A DNA stretch of 56,986 nt from Iningainema tapete BLCC-T55. Its GTDB lineage: Bacteria > Cyanobacteriota > Cyanobacteriia > Cyanobacteriales > Nostocaceae. Made by a program: the position numbers and the translations under genes. The stretch lies in the NCBI RefSeq assembly GCF_014698965.1, contig NZ_JACXAE010000117.1, positions 1-56,986 on the forward strand. Reading direction: 5' to 3'. Below are positions 7,868 to 16,360 of this stretch, in pieces (position 1 is the stretch's first letter; each line of letters starts with the position of its first letter). The notes below the pieces were generated by a model that was given only the letters and a program-made list of their open reading frames with translations, made no database searches and was not told the origin of the DNA.

Positions 7868-8817
7868 AGCATCTGCCAAATTTTCCGGATTTTTTGTTTT
7901 CTGTCGCGGCTGAAAATGGCGATCGCTAAACTAAACAAAATATACGGTACTGCTAATAAAAATCCTAGTAATGTACGCCATTTACTCCAAGAAAACACAA
8001 ATCGAGACACAGGACGTATACGCCAAAATCTATTTACAGAACATACCATTTCATCACCCAAAGCGGTTACCTCATGCCACCATCCTGAAGGAATATAAAG
8101 AATTTCGCCGCGATTCAGTATTACTTCAATTTTATATTTTAGTGCTTTTTCTAACTTAGGAAAAGATTGAAAATTTGGTTTTTCTGGGTAGACTTGACTA
8201 AACCAAGAACGTAACTTTAAGCCGTGACGCAAATGAATGTAAATCGGAAATGGGTAGAGATTAGACAATTGAGACGGAGGAAAAAGCACAACTTTTTTTG
8301 CTCCATGCAGTTGCATTAGTGTGCCATCCACGGGATCATAGTGTAAAGACTCAACATGACCAGATGGTCCGATCCAGATGTTCAAGTCACTCACAGGCTC
8401 ATTCAAACCCAGTTTAGCTCCAAGATGGAAAGATTGTGTTTGAGCAAGAGGCGTATTTTGAATTGAACATTTGGCTAAATAGATATCCTTTTCATGAGCC
8501 TGACGGTTACGCAACATTTTTGCAAACTCAGTAAATGGTAGATTTTGCGCATCAACACCACTGCCAATATTTACCCATTGGCGTTTATCCTGCTGATACC
8601 TTTCCTTTCCGTAACTCCGTAAGAGAAACCTTTGCTCCCCTAAATTTTCACATAAATATTCTAAATCCCAATCACACTCCTGAATTAATCCCGTAATTAC
8701 AACTGGTACTCCAGTTTTCTGATAGTCATGAAAAAATACTTCAGGCGTTAAAGATGCACCGTCTACACGCTGTATTTGAAAGTTCATTTCAAGGGCAGGC
8801 ATGGAAAGTACCTTCAT
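7864..8817 (-). CDS. JmjC/cupin-8 type Fe(II)/2-oxoglutarate hydroxylase with a C-terminal membrane anchor
   Basis: This 317-residue protein has the FIH-like cupin fold. The metal-binding facial triad is His159-x-Asp161 (SLHYDP) and His248 (PSGWWHEV), and TGVPVVITGL at the N-terminus is typical of cupin_8 proteins. A hydrophobic segment at about 282-304 (LLGFLLAVPYILFSLAIAIF) followed by basic residues predicts one membrane anchor, unusual for the family. Members hydroxylate protein side chains or small molecules. It converges on the MFS gene with a shared palindrome, which may place it in the same functional block as the Rieske and alpha-oxoamine synthase genes; that link is inferred from position only. 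Confidence 0.82.
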   Translation of the reverse strand: MKVLSMPALEMNFQIQRVDGASLTPEVFFHDYQKTGVPVVITGLIQECDWDLEYLCENLGEQRFLLRSYGKERYQQDKRQWVNIGSGVDAQNLPFTEFAKMLRNRQAHEKDIYLAKCSIQNTPLAQTQSFHLGAKLGLNEPVSDLNIWIGPSGHVESLHYDPVDGTLMQLHGAKKVVLFPPSQLSNLYPFPIYIHLRHGLKLRSWFSQVYPEKPNFQSFPKLEKALKYKIEVILNRGEILYIPSGWWHEVTALGDEMVCSVNRFWRIRPVSRFVFSWSKWRTLLGFLLAVPYILFSLAIAIFSRDRKQKIRKIWQML

Positions 8818-8837
8818 CCTCTAAACAAGAATTGAAA

Positions 8838-8879
8838 AACCGCCCATATAGTAACATTTCCTGTCATATATAGGCGGTT
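8838..8879 (-). terminator. Intrinsic terminator downstream of the PSRP-3 gene
   Basis: Arms AACCGCC and GGCGGTT with additional ATATA/TATAT pairing enclose a loop of about 15 bases. Read on the minus strand the stem is followed by TTTTT, matching the direction of the PSRP-3 gene. Confidence 0.7.
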
Positions 8880-8973
8880 TCAACAGTTGTCTTTAGCGCT
8901 GATGGTAGAATCCTAGCAAGCAGTTCGTGAAGACAAAATTATTAAATTTTGGGATGTTGCTAAAAGAGCAACT

Positions 8974-9273
8974 TTATGCACTACCTGTAAAGGTAACTTC
9001 AGGAAATTTCAGCTGAGCTTCTCCCATTGGGCGGTTTCTGCCTTCTTCTTGCCAGTAGTTAATAACTTCTGTAGCTTTATTGAGCAACTCCACCCGATCC
9101 ACTTCAGTAATCCAGTGTTTGGATTCTAACTCCTTTTTTAATTCTTCCCAGGCATCATTCCTGGGCCAGAAAAAGTACTTAGTCAAAGGACTTGTGCCTT
9201 TGCCTACTACTTGATCCACCGCTAAAGCGACGTTCTCATCTAACCACAGAATTTTCAGAATAAACTTGGTCAA
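8974..9273 (-). CDS. Ribosome-associated protein PSRP-3 / Ycf65
   Basis: This 99-residue protein matches the small-subunit ribosomal protein shared by cyanobacteria and plastids (PSRP-3, ycf65). Diagnostic blocks are [34 protein letters not shown] and [19 protein letters not shown]. Length is normal. It binds the 30S subunit and is thought to support light-responsive or efficient translation in plastids. It is a single gene with its own terminator and is a strong marker of cyanobacterial origin. Confidence 0.93.
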   Translation of the reverse strand: MTKFILKILWLDENVALAVDQVVGKGTSPLTKYFFWPRNDAWEELKKELESKHWITEVDRVELLNKATEVINYWQEEGRNRPMGEAQLKFPEVTFTGSA

Positions 9274-9424
9274 TCACACCTCCGGGAAATATCCGGGCAA
9301 TACTTACTGTCTTTGCGATCGCTTATTCTAACGCAATACTCCCCTACTGACCAAACGCTTATTGCTAATTGCTCATGACTAATTGGACAATTATCTATAA
9401 GCCATGAGCAAAATCTAAAATTCC

Positions 9425-10258
9425 ATGAGAGCAATTGTCGTTTTCGATATTGATGGTGTAGTGCGCGATGTCAGTGGTTCCTATCGGCGTGCGATCGCAG
9501 ATACTGTAGAGCATTTTACTTTTTTAGAGTATCGCCCCACATCTGTGGAGATTGACCAACTCAAATCTGAAGGCATTTGGAATAACGATTGGGAAGCATC
9601 CCAAGAATTAATTTACCGCTACAAAGAAAACCAAACATCCCGCGAACAACTACAACTTAACTACAACTCCATTGTCGCCTTTTTTCAATCCCGTTACCGA
9701 GGAACAGATCCCCAAAATATGACAGGATATATTTGTGATGAACCATTATTGTTACAGCCAAGCTACCTAGAAGAACTAACACTAGCTGGAATTCCTTGGG
9801 GATTTTTCAGTGGTGCTACTCGCGCTTCTGCTAATTACGTTTTAGAAAAACGCCTGGGCTTAAAATCACCAGTGCTGATTGCAATGGAAGACGCACCCAG
9901 TAAGCCAGATCCCACCGGACTTTTTGCCACCGTTCGCCTCTTAGAATCTCCTCCTCGTCCCACTCGTTCCCAGGTTCCACCTGGGAATGCCTACACACCG
10001 GCTCCGCCGCTTGAAGGAATTGACAAACCACCCATAGTAGTATACGTAGGAGACACAGTAGCTGACATGTACACAGTAGAAAAAGCGCGACAACTCGAAC
10101 CCAAGCGTACCTGGATTGGCGTAGGCGTATTACCCCCACACGTTCAAGAAACAGCAGCGCGTCGTGATGCCTATGCCGAGACACTGCTAAAAGCAGGAGC
10201 AGCAGTAGTTTTGAGTAATGTAGAAGAATTGACGATCGCCAAGATTCAAGAATGGTAG
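9425..10258 (+). CDS. HAD-superfamily IA hydrolase (TIGR01548-like) with an in-frame repeat insertion
   Basis: This 277-residue protein is a haloacid-dehalogenase-type phosphatase. Motif I is VVFDIDGVVRD (nucleophile Asp8, acid/base Asp10), motif II lies in WGFFSGATR, motif III is SKPDPTG, and motif IV is VYVGDTVADM. It resembles the cyanobacterial HAD-IA-hyp1 group of unknown substrate. Residues about 175-197 (rich in Pro, starting SPPRPTRSQVPPGN) interrupt the linker between motifs III and IV. They are encoded by a DNA palindrome (9967-9987) plus flanking GC-rich sequence, so an interspersed repeat has inserted without breaking the frame. The insertion is in a loop, so activity may be kept. 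Confidence 0.82.
   Translation: MRAIVVFDIDGVVRDVSGSYRRAIADTVEHFTFLEYRPTSVEIDQLKSEGIWNNDWEASQELIYRYKENQTSREQLQLNYNSIVAFFQSRYRGTDPQNMTGYICDEPLLLQPSYLEELTLAGIPWGFFSGATRASANYVLEKRLGLKSPVLIAMEDAPSKPDPTGLFATVRLLESPPRPTRSQVPPGNAYTPAPPLEGIDKPPIVVYVGDTVADMYTVEKARQLEPKRTWIGVGVLPPHVQETAARRDAYAETLLKAGAAVVLSNVEELTIAKIQEW
9967..9987. repeat. Palindromic repeat inserted in the HAD gene
   Basis: Perfect arms TTCCCAGGT and ACCTGGGAA with a 3-base centre. The inserted segment appears to run from about 9949 to 10015 and is translated in frame. Confidence 0.75.
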
Positions 10259-10314
10259 CATACACAAAAAGCTAGCGTAGTCTAATCTGATTTCCAATGA
10301 TTGGGAGATGAAAA

Positions 10315-11715
10315 ATGTCTGCACGGAAATTGCCTGAAGGACCCCAAACACTATCATCAATCCAGACGCTTCAGTGGCTAACTCATCCGCTAGAATATAT
10401 GGAAGACTGTGCTAAACGCTATGGTGAGATCTTTACATTACGGATTGGTCCAGTTTTTACAAATCAAGTATTTGTTAGTAATCCTGAGGCGATCGCTCAG
10501 ATTTTTACCACCGATCCAAAACAGTTGGACTCTGGTGAACCTGCGGGGATTAAATCACCTTTATTAGGGCGGCAATCAATGCTGGCGCTGGAGGGCAAAC
10601 CTCACCAACGGCAAAGAAAGCTGTTAACACCCCCCTTGCATGGAGAACGGATGCTAGCTTATGGTGAGCTAATCCGCGACATCACCAAGCAAGTGACTAG
10701 TCAATGGAAGGTTGGCGAACCTTTTTCAATCCAGCCATCCATGCAAGAAATCTCTTTCCAAGTAATTTTAAAAGCTGTATTTGGTCTAGAGGACGGACCA
10801 CGTTACAATCAACTAAAGCAGATGTTGATTGGGCTGCTGAATCCAAAAAGACCTTTATTGAGGTCATTGATATTTCTTTTCCCTTTAATGCGAAAAGATT
10901 TTGGTTCGTGGAGTCCTTGGGGAATATTCATACGCCAAATAAAACTTCTTGACGAACTCATCTACGCCGAGATTCAAGAACGTAAACAGCAACTAGATCC
11001 ATCGCGCAATGATATCCTCTCATTAATGATGGCAACTCGCGATGAACAAGGGCAGCCGATGACGGATGTGGAAATACGTGATGAGTTAATGACTATGTTG
11101 GTGGCGGGTCACGAAACCACTGCAACTGCTTTATCATGGGCTTTGTACTGGATTCATCATCTGCCCCAAGTGCATGAGAAACTGCTCCAAGAATTGGATA
11201 GTTTGGGTGAAAAAGCAGATCTGAACCTTGTGTTGCGCTCGCCATATTTAAATGCCGTGTGTAGCGAAACACTCCGCCTCAACCCAGTGGCAATGTTAGC
11301 ATTAAATCGAGTCGTCAAATCACCATTAGAAATTATGGGCTACCAGTTAGAGCCTGGTACATTAGTAGTTCCCTGTATTTATTTGACCCATCATCGAGAA
11401 GATTTATACCCTAATTCAAAGCAGTTTAAACCAGAGCGTTTTTTAGAGCGGCAATTTGCCCCCTATGAATATTTGCCCTTTGGTGGTGGGAACCGTCGCT
11501 GTATTGGGATGGCATTTGCCCTATTTGAGATGAAAATGGTTTTAGCGACAGTGCTGTCTGGTTGGCAAATGGAACTAGTTGACAGCAAACCAGTGCAGCC
11601 AGTACGTAGAGGTGCTTTACTGGGACCATCAGAAGGTGTGCGGATGGTGGTGACAAGTATACGCCATCAAAATCAGCCAATCTTGGAGACTAGCTCTAGT
11701 TCAGTTTCAAGCTAA
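10315..11715 (+). CDS. Cytochrome P450, CYP110-like
   Basis: This 466-residue heme monooxygenase has all core P450 motifs: the I-helix AGHETTATA (about 264-272), the K-helix ExxR as ETLR (318-321), PERFLE, and the heme loop FGGGNRRCIG with Cys396 as the iron ligand. The N-terminus LPEGPQTL and HPLEYMEDCAKRYGEIF have the style of CYP110, a family largely confined to cyanobacteria whose studied members oxidise fatty acids and terpenes. No N-terminal membrane anchor is obvious. No ferredoxin or reductase gene is adjacent. It converges with a GT1 glycosyltransferase 69 bp away, suggesting that its hydroxylated product is glycosylated; the substrate is not known. Confidence 0.9.
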   Translation: MSARKLPEGPQTLSSIQTLQWLTHPLEYMEDCAKRYGEIFTLRIGPVFTNQVFVSNPEAIAQIFTTDPKQLDSGEPAGIKSPLLGRQSMLALEGKPHQRQRKLLTPPLHGERMLAYGELIRDITKQVTSQWKVGEPFSIQPSMQEISFQVILKAVFGLEDGPRYNQLKQMLIGLLNPKRPLLRSLIFLFPLMRKDFGSWSPWGIFIRQIKLLDELIYAEIQERKQQLDPSRNDILSLMMATRDEQGQPMTDVEIRDELMTMLVAGHETTATALSWALYWIHHLPQVHEKLLQELDSLGEKADLNLVLRSPYLNAVCSETLRLNPVAMLALNRVVKSPLEIMGYQLEPGTLVVPCIYLTHHREDLYPNSKQFKPERFLERQFAPYEYLPFGGGNRRCIGMAFALFEMKMVLATVLSGWQMELVDSKPVQPVRRGALLGPSEGVRMVVTSIRHQNQPILETSSSSVSS

Positions 11716-11784
11716 AGAGTGTGGGGGCGATCGCGTCGCATCCCATTCGAGTTGTCTAATTTACCCTGCACTGCCTGGTACTAA

Positions 11785-13077
11785 TTAGCTAATTCCTTCA
11801 GTGAGGGTAGATTCGACAATATCGGCAGCCCTATCCAGTCCTCCGGTGCTTTTAAATAGAACCGACATTCGACGAGCTGCATCAATGTAGTTTGGTTTAC
11901 TAAGCAAGGCGTCCATTTTGCGGCGCACCTCAGTACTGTCAAAATGTTTCTTGTTCAGCTTTAAAGCAGCCCCTAAGTCCACAATACGTGCCGCATTGTA
12001 GTGCTGATCTCCAAAGAAAGGCAATGCTAGGATCGGTTTTTCCCAATGTAGAGCCTCGTTAATGCTGTTCATACCACAATGACTGATAAAGGCACGAACT
12101 ATTGGATGAGAAAGGACTGCTTGTTGCGGAACAAAGTCTTCGATCCGGAACGAGGATGGTAGCGCAGGCAGAATATGTTGCTGACTCTTAGGTAAAGACC
12201 ACAGTACCCGAAATTTAGGATCGCTAAGTCCGTCCACTAATGCTTGAGCTTGCCATGATTCGATAGTAGCAAGGGTACCAAAAGCGATATACACAATGGT
12301 CACTTCTGCGATCTCTTCCAACCATTTCCTTAAAGAAGGACTGAGAGGTTCAATTGTTTTTGGAAAAATCGGTCCAACCATTTGCACATGAGGAGGTAGT
12401 GGGCGTGGAATTTCAATGCCAAAAGCTGTGCCGACGATGATGGGACGTTGGCTAAAAGGATCTTTGATTTTTTTGCAGTTAGAACACTCACTGCGAACCT
12501 GATTGAGCTTTCTCATCACAGGCAAAAAATGAGGCATCAGCAAATAAGGTCGAAGGAAATTCACCAAGCGTTGCCATATATTCATTTCTACAGAATAGGA
12601 TGTACCGAAGCGAGGGTACTTAGAACTGCTAGGGACAAAATTACCCAAGAATCGAGTTTGAATAATGTAGGGAATCTTCATTTGCTGGGCTAAGTCCATC
12701 GCTGGAATAACCGCACGATCAATCACTAATATATCTGGATTGTATTGCTGAAAAATAGCGAGCAGCGTTTTGTACATAGGAACATACAAATCAATCAGCC
12801 CATTCAACATCATTTTTTCACCACGCCAGATACTTTGTTCCTGAGAAGCTCTTTGCCACACACTCTTGTTTTTGTCATTAATACCTTCATCAGTTGTTTC
12901 CTGTCTTGGCTCCCATTGAATAAAATTAGCTCCGGTATTAGCAAGCCACTCCCTAGCCTCTTCAGCAATGGCAAAACTTACTTGGTAGCCTCTGCAAACC
13001 AACTCTTGAGCTAGGGCAATCATTTGATTTGTATGACCACGCAGAGGAAGTGAAACAAACATAATATGTTTTTTCAT
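11785..13077 (-). CDS. GT1 family glycosyltransferase (macrolide/UGT type)
   Basis: This 430-residue GT-B enzyme transfers a sugar from a nucleotide sugar to a hydroxyl on a small lipophilic acceptor. The N-terminal LPLRGHTNQMIALAQEL is the acceptor-side signature. The C-terminal donor-binding region is VPQQAVLSHPIVRAFISHCGMNSINEALHWEKPILALPFFGDQ, with the HCG..S..E and GDQ elements of the UGT motif. It ends 69 bp from the convergent P450 gene and resembles, but is not identical to, the second GT1 gene at 14138-15418. The acceptor could be a terpenoid, carotenoid or polyketide; sequence alone does not decide. Confidence 0.88.
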   Translation of the reverse strand: MKKHIMFVSLPLRGHTNQMIALAQELVCRGYQVSFAIAEEAREWLANTGANFIQWEPRQETTDEGINDKNKSVWQRASQEQSIWRGEKMMLNGLIDLYVPMYKTLLAIFQQYNPDILVIDRAVIPAMDLAQQMKIPYIIQTRFLGNFVPSSSKYPRFGTSYSVEMNIWQRLVNFLRPYLLMPHFLPVMRKLNQVRSECSNCKKIKDPFSQRPIIVGTAFGIEIPRPLPPHVQMVGPIFPKTIEPLSPSLRKWLEEIAEVTIVYIAFGTLATIESWQAQALVDGLSDPKFRVLWSLPKSQQHILPALPSSFRIEDFVPQQAVLSHPIVRAFISHCGMNSINEALHWEKPILALPFFGDQHYNAARIVDLGAALKLNKKHFDSTEVRRKMDALLSKPNYIDAARRMSVLFKSTGGLDRAADIVESTLTEGIS

Positions 13078-13291
13078 TTTTATTCATCCAAATTCGATAT
13101 TCTTATGAGCGTCGCTAGATTGACCTGTTTTTGTGTACTCCGTTTACCCCTTGCTAGAAATATAATCTTTTCATTTGATATACCTGTAGAATGTATGTTA
13201 GGAGTTAGTAGATACTTGTGTGATTATTTCTCTGTAATTCTCAATTCTTCTGCTTTTCTCTGTTAATTACTATTTAGTTTATGGCAGAACT

Positions 13292-14113
13292 ATGCAAATT
13301 ACTCTTGCAGAAACTGTGTTGCCCAATGGGATGAAGATATTTTGTCTTCAAAAGAAGTTAGTACCAATAATTTATCAACAAGTTCAAGAGTACCTTAAGA
13401 ATGGTATTGAGTTGCAAAAAGGCGACACTGTATTTGATATTGGGGCGAATATTGGTTTATTCTCTCTGTATTTGTATCAGTTATATCATAAAAATGTGAG
13501 CATCTATGCTTTTGAACCCATCCCAGCAATCTTTGAAGTGCTGCACCGCAACGCCCAACGCTTTGACCCAGAAACTATAAAGGTATTTTGCTGTGGGCTT
13601 TCTCAGGAGTCTAAAACCTTAAATTTCGGATATTATCCCAACGCTCCAGTGTTATCAACTGCCTATCCAGAGGATTCAAAAGAAGTAAGAGACAGATTAA
13701 AAAAAACTACACTTGACAATCTCAAAGACTTACCTTCAGCCTTTCGTTGGATTTCTTGGCTTCCTCCGTTTCTGAGGTCGCTAATTTTAGATCGGATATT
13801 AGAAAAAGCTTTTCAACAAGAGCAAGTTACCTGTCAAGTAAAAACAGTATCAGAGATTATACGCGAACACGATATTCAGCGGATCGACTTGCTCAAAGTA
13901 GATGTGGAAAAAAGCGAACTAGATGTGCTTTTGGGCATCGAAGAGCAAGACTGGTTAAAGATTAAGCAAATAGTTGTTGAAGTACACGATTTGGATCATC
14001 GAGTCGAGAAAATCACGTCTTTGCTTAAAAAAAACAGATTTAATGAGATGAAAGTGGAGCAAGAACAGGCGCGAAAAGGGACTAATGTTTTTAATATATA
14101 TGCTGTGCAGTAG
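13292..14113 (+). CDS. FkbM-family SAM-dependent methyltransferase
   Basis: This 273-residue enzyme has the class I SAM-binding motif GDTVFDIGANIGLFSLYL near residues 44-61, an acidic post-motif in YAFEPIPAIFEVL, and the FkbM-specific LLKVDVEKSELDVLLGI toward the C-terminus. Members O-methylate sugars, polyketides or lipids. It is flanked by the two GT1 genes and converges with the second at a 24-bp gap, so methylation of a sugar or aglycone hydroxyl in the same pathway is a reasonable inference. Codon use is AT-rich but similar to its surroundings. Confidence 0.87.
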   Translation: MQITLAETVLPNGMKIFCLQKKLVPIIYQQVQEYLKNGIELQKGDTVFDIGANIGLFSLYLYQLYHKNVSIYAFEPIPAIFEVLHRNAQRFDPETIKVFCCGLSQESKTLNFGYYPNAPVLSTAYPEDSKEVRDRLKKTTLDNLKDLPSAFRWISWLPPFLRSLILDRILEKAFQQEQVTCQVKTVSEIIREHDIQRIDLLKVDVEKSELDVLLGIEEQDWLKIKQIVVEVHDLDHRVEKITSLLKKNRFNEMKVEQEQARKGTNVFNIYAVQ

Positions 14114-14137
14114 AAGCCCACGCAGCAAAAACCCTTA

Positions 14138-15418
14138 TTACTGTGTTGGAGCCAGGACAGGCTTGCCTGTGGATACAGCTTGCTCGATAATATCACTGGC
14201 TCGACTCACTCCCCCTGCTCTACTAATGGCTTCTTGTAATCTAAGTGCATTCTTTTTGTAAGAATCTTCTTTCAGTACACGCTGTATGGCATCTCGCAGT
14301 TTGGGAACATTCACGCGGGCTACAGGTACAGCCTCACCACAACCAGTCCAAGCTATACGTGCAGCCACTCCTGGCTGATCGTTGGCAACCGGAATTGCTA
14401 CCATCGGCACACCATTACTTAAAGATTCCAAAGTGGTATTCAAGCCCGCATGGGTGATGGTGAGTGTAGCTTTTTTCAGCAGTTTTAGTTGAGGCGCATA
14501 ACCTACCACAAGGGGCGAACCTGGCAAATCTGAAAAAGTTTCTGGACTAGCCGAACCACCAAGAGAAATTACTAGCTGAGCATCCAAACCTACACAAGCT
14601 GAGGCAATATCACGGAAAATGTACTGTAGGCGATTTTGTACAGTTCCCATCGAAGCGTAAATCAGTGGTTGCCCTGTCAACTTTTCCAAAGGGAAATCAA
14701 CTCTTGGTCGCCCTGTGAAATCATGATACGGTCCTGTAAAATGGAACCACTGGGGTAAATTTTGTCGAGGAAATTCAAATTCAGCTGGTTGTTGACTAAT
14801 AATCGCTAGTTTGGAGTAAGACTCTCTAGGATGAGAGTGTATGGGCAATTTCCTCTCTTGACGATACTCATTGATCACCTGCTGGATTGGTTTGCGGATT
14901 CGACGCAGCTGAGAGTAAGCCACTTGATTGCGTAGACGCGCCCACCAAGCAGGATTATAGCTCCAATTGGTGAAAAATGGGGGAACGCTGTTTTCCTGAT
15001 TCAGCACCACAGCACTGCACACGGTAACGAAGGGAATTTGCAAAAATTCTGCTACCGTACCTCCGCCTGATATAGTTTGGTCTACCAGCAATGCTTCTAT
15101 ACCAGCATCTTTGATTGCATCTGGGGCATATAGAAGTAATAGAGCAGTTGCCTGTGTAAAAAAAGTAATAGTATACCGTAATGCCGCCTGCCCATTGAGT
15201 TCCCCAAGCTGAGCTAATGATTGCGCTGTCGTTCCCACTGGAGACTCCGATTCAGCGATCGCTCGAAATTCAAAACCTGCCTCTAGTGCCTTAGATTGGA
15301 CATCAAGTACTCCCACAAGTGTAACTCGATGACCACGTTTTTGTAGTTCACGTCCGATGGGAAACATCGTATTTAAGTGACCAGTTGAGGCAGGACAGAT
15401 AATGCCAAAATGAGTCAT
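14138..15418 (-). CDS. GT1 family glycosyltransferase (CrtX-like)
   Basis: This 426-residue GT-B enzyme starts MTHFGIICPASTGHLNTMFPIGRELQKRGH, the acceptor-domain signature. Its donor domain has APQLKLLKKATLTITHAGLNTTLESLSNGVPMVAIPVANDQPGVAARI, with the HAG..T..E and NDQ residues. The style resembles zeaxanthin glucosyltransferase CrtX and related MGT enzymes, so a carotenoid or other terpenoid acceptor is possible. It is convergent with the FkbM methyltransferase. Two related glycosyltransferases in 3.6 kb suggest either two sugar additions or a duplicated and diverged pair. Confidence 0.87.
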   Translation of the reverse strand: MTHFGIICPASTGHLNTMFPIGRELQKRGHRVTLVGVLDVQSKALEAGFEFRAIAESESPVGTTAQSLAQLGELNGQAALRYTITFFTQATALLLLYAPDAIKDAGIEALLVDQTISGGGTVAEFLQIPFVTVCSAVVLNQENSVPPFFTNWSYNPAWWARLRNQVAYSQLRRIRKPIQQVINEYRQERKLPIHSHPRESYSKLAIISQQPAEFEFPRQNLPQWFHFTGPYHDFTGRPRVDFPLEKLTGQPLIYASMGTVQNRLQYIFRDIASACVGLDAQLVISLGGSASPETFSDLPGSPLVVGYAPQLKLLKKATLTITHAGLNTTLESLSNGVPMVAIPVANDQPGVAARIAWTGCGEAVPVARVNVPKLRDAIQRVLKEDSYKKNALRLQEAISRAGGVSRASDIIEQAVSTGKPVLAPTQ

Positions 15419-15491
15419 GGTGTCGTTTCCTTCACTACCTGAACCTTACTAGTTGCAACTAAATGTGACTTATGCAGTTAAAAGTCCGCTG

Positions 15492-16295
15492 TTACTTTAG
15501 TGTCAAAAACTTATCCAAAGCTGTTACCATGCTAGGAGGCCAGCGACGGGTATTTTTTACCCAATTGATATCTTTATAGCGTCCATCCAATCCCACTGCT
15601 GATACCCAGTTACTTTCGGCTTCACCGATTTTTCCCTGTACCCAGTAAGCAGCAGTGAGGGCGGCACGTACATCGGCAAAGTTGGGATATTTACGGGTAA
15701 TATTCCGCATCTGACGAATAGCTTCGTCTGTTTTGCCAATTTGATAAAGGGCTAAAGCGTAGTTAGCACGAGCAAAGGCAAAATTCGGCGCAGTATCAGC
15801 AGATTTTTTGTAATCAGCGATCGCCTCCTCCCATTTTCCCAAACCCGCCTGAGCATTACCCCGATTATTGTACGCCATAGCATCCTTGGGATCGAGTTCG
15901 AGAACGTGATTGTAATCTGCTATAGCATCTTCCCATCTTCCCAAACCTTCCAATGCCGTACCGCGATTCAAATAAGGGTCAGTGACATTTGGCGCAAGTT
16001 CTACAGCTTTGTTATAATCAGCCAACGCCTCAACCAACTTATTTTGACTAACTCTGGAATTTCCCCGATTACTCCAAACTGCGGCATTATCAGGAAATTG
16101 TTCGAGAATCTCCGTCCATAATTGCTCCGCTGTAGCAAAATCACCCTTATTCGTAGCCGCAAAAGCCTGAGTCGCCAACTCATCCCTTTGTCTTAACTGT
16201 TCTGGAGTAATATTAGATGACTCCGCAGCCATCACCGCCTTACCCCAGCCAAACAGCAACAACAAACTTAAAATAATCCCAATTAACTTCTTCAT
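15492..16295 (-). CDS. Exported TPR-repeat protein
   Basis: This 267-residue protein begins with a Sec signal peptide (MKKLIGIILSLLLLFGWG, cleavage probably after VMA near residue 23). It then has about five tetratricopeptide repeats at residues 35-230, for example AVWSNRGNSRVSQNKLVEAL and AYNNRGNAQAGLGKWEEAI. TPRs form a scaffold for protein contacts, so this is a periplasmic or thylakoid-lumen assembly factor by inference; similar lumenal TPR proteins occur in cyanobacteria and chloroplasts. It lies 64 bp downstream of ruvB on the same strand, with a palindromic repeat between them. Confidence 0.85.
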   Translation of the reverse strand: MKKLIGIILSLLLLFGWGKAVMAAESSNITPEQLRQRDELATQAFAATNKGDFATAEQLWTEILEQFPDNAAVWSNRGNSRVSQNKLVEALADYNKAVELAPNVTDPYLNRGTALEGLGRWEDAIADYNHVLELDPKDAMAYNNRGNAQAGLGKWEEAIADYKKSADTAPNFAFARANYALALYQIGKTDEAIRQMRNITRKYPNFADVRAALTAAYWVQGKIGEAESNWVSAVGLDGRYKDINWVKNTRRWPPSMVTALDKFLTLK

Positions 16296-16331
16296 CTGTG
16301 TTTATCTGTGGTTCTAATCTAAAACGCGGTT

Positions 16332-16360
16332 GTAGAGACGCCCCACCGGGGCGTCTCTAC
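16332..16360. repeat. Interspersed palindrome, GTAGAGACG family, copy 3
   Basis: A 29-bp palindrome with a GCCCC/GGGGC centre. On the minus strand its first G completes the ruvB stop codon (TA from the gene plus G from the repeat) and gives TAG TAG AGA, the same junction as at the end of the mgtE-like gene. Confidence 0.9.
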
